Assembly (NCBI GenBank): GCA_038212305.1
Contig: JBBQUP010000085.1
Location: forward strand, 1-14,856
Direction of reading: 5' to 3'
DNA: 14,856 bases
Source of the DNA: JBBQUP01 sp038212305
GTDB taxonomy: Bacteria; Bacteroidota; Bacteroidia; Bacteroidales; Marinilabiliaceae
The notes below the pieces were generated by a model. It did no database searches and had not been told where the DNA came from. It saw only the letters and a program-made list of their open reading frames with translations. This document shows, in pieces, positions 14,791 to 14,856 of the stretch (positions are counted from its first letter, which is position 1; each line of letters opens with the position of its first letter). Position numbers and translations under genes: made by a program.

Positions 14791-14856
14791 TTACAAATTA
14801 GATTCATTGGTTGTAGTAACACTATCATCGGTGGTTTTAATTTTCTTTGGTGGAAA
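14791..14856 (-). CDS. rnfB: C-terminal end of Rnf subunit B (partial)
   Basis: The last 21 codons and TAA stop of a gene run off the right edge. The readable residues, FPPKKIKTTDDSVTTTNESNL, form a polar tail with no diagnostic motif. The identification rests on position: in BCDGEA-ordered rnf operons rnfB directly precedes rnfC, and the 21-base gap matches the neighbouring gaps. A polar C-terminal extension after the iron-sulfur domains is common in RnfB, the ferredoxin-accepting subunit. One other minus-strand frame is also open over this short stretch, so the reading frame is probable rather than proven. Confidence 0.72.
   Translation of the reverse strand, partial: FPPKKIKTTDDSVTTTNESNL

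Noticed and set aside
1..14856. A hidden defence, mobile or CRISPR-type system
   Set aside because: Every gene belongs to a recognised housekeeping or metabolic family or a known uncharacterised domain family. No direct-repeat array, integrase, transposase, toxin or nuclease of defence type was seen.

Overview
The window looks like an ordinary chromosomal segment of an AT-rich anaerobic or facultative Bacteroidota, probably a Bacteroidales/Marinilabiliales-type organism. Three things point there: the protein families (MeaB of Bacteroidota type, a DUF4369-thioredoxin lipoprotein, the TGS-uridine kinase, the six-subunit Rnf complex), the near absence of Shine-Dalgarno sequences before most starts, and the dense same-strand gene packing. 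No mobile element, prophage, CRISPR array, tRNA or rRNA was seen.

Layout. Three plus-strand genes occupy 19-3891: meaB (methylmalonyl-CoA mutase chaperone GTPase), a TlpA/ResA-like thioredoxin lipoprotein followed by a clear hairpin terminator, and lpdA (dihydrolipoyl dehydrogenase). At about 3.9-4.07 kb the plus-strand genes meet the minus-strand genes. This convergent junction holds two near-identical 15-base motifs and a perfect 16-bp bidirectional terminator stem. From there to the right edge everything is on the minus strand. In transcription order (right to left) it reads: the end of rnfB, then rnfC, rnfD, rnfG, rnfE, rnfA, a terminator at 10451-10488, a lytic transglycosylase, uvrA, a TGS-domain uridine kinase homologue, a DUF2752 protein and a TM2-domain protein.

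How the genes fit together. The rnf genes form one operon (gaps of 12-21 bases and one 8-base overlap) encoding a membrane complex that couples ferredoxin:NAD+ electron transfer to Na+ or H+ translocation. Cofactor residues are visible in RnfC (two 4Fe-4S motifs), RnfD and RnfG (FMN threonines) and RnfA/RnfE (paired membrane cysteines). meaB implies a B12-dependent methylmalonyl-CoA (succinate/propionate) route encoded elsewhere, and lpdA serves 2-oxoacid dehydrogenase or glycine cleavage complexes; both suit a fermentative or mixed energy metabolism. The transglycosylase-uvrA-kinase-DUF2752-TM2 series is closely spaced with no terminator seen inside it, so it may be read as one unit, although the functions are unrelated.

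I do not see a convincing previously undescribed system. The best items for a second look are the short repeated element after lpdA, the atypical first zinc module of UvrA, the apparent loss of editing-site histidines in the ThrRS-like half of the kinase, and the coupled DUF2752/TM2 membrane protein pair.
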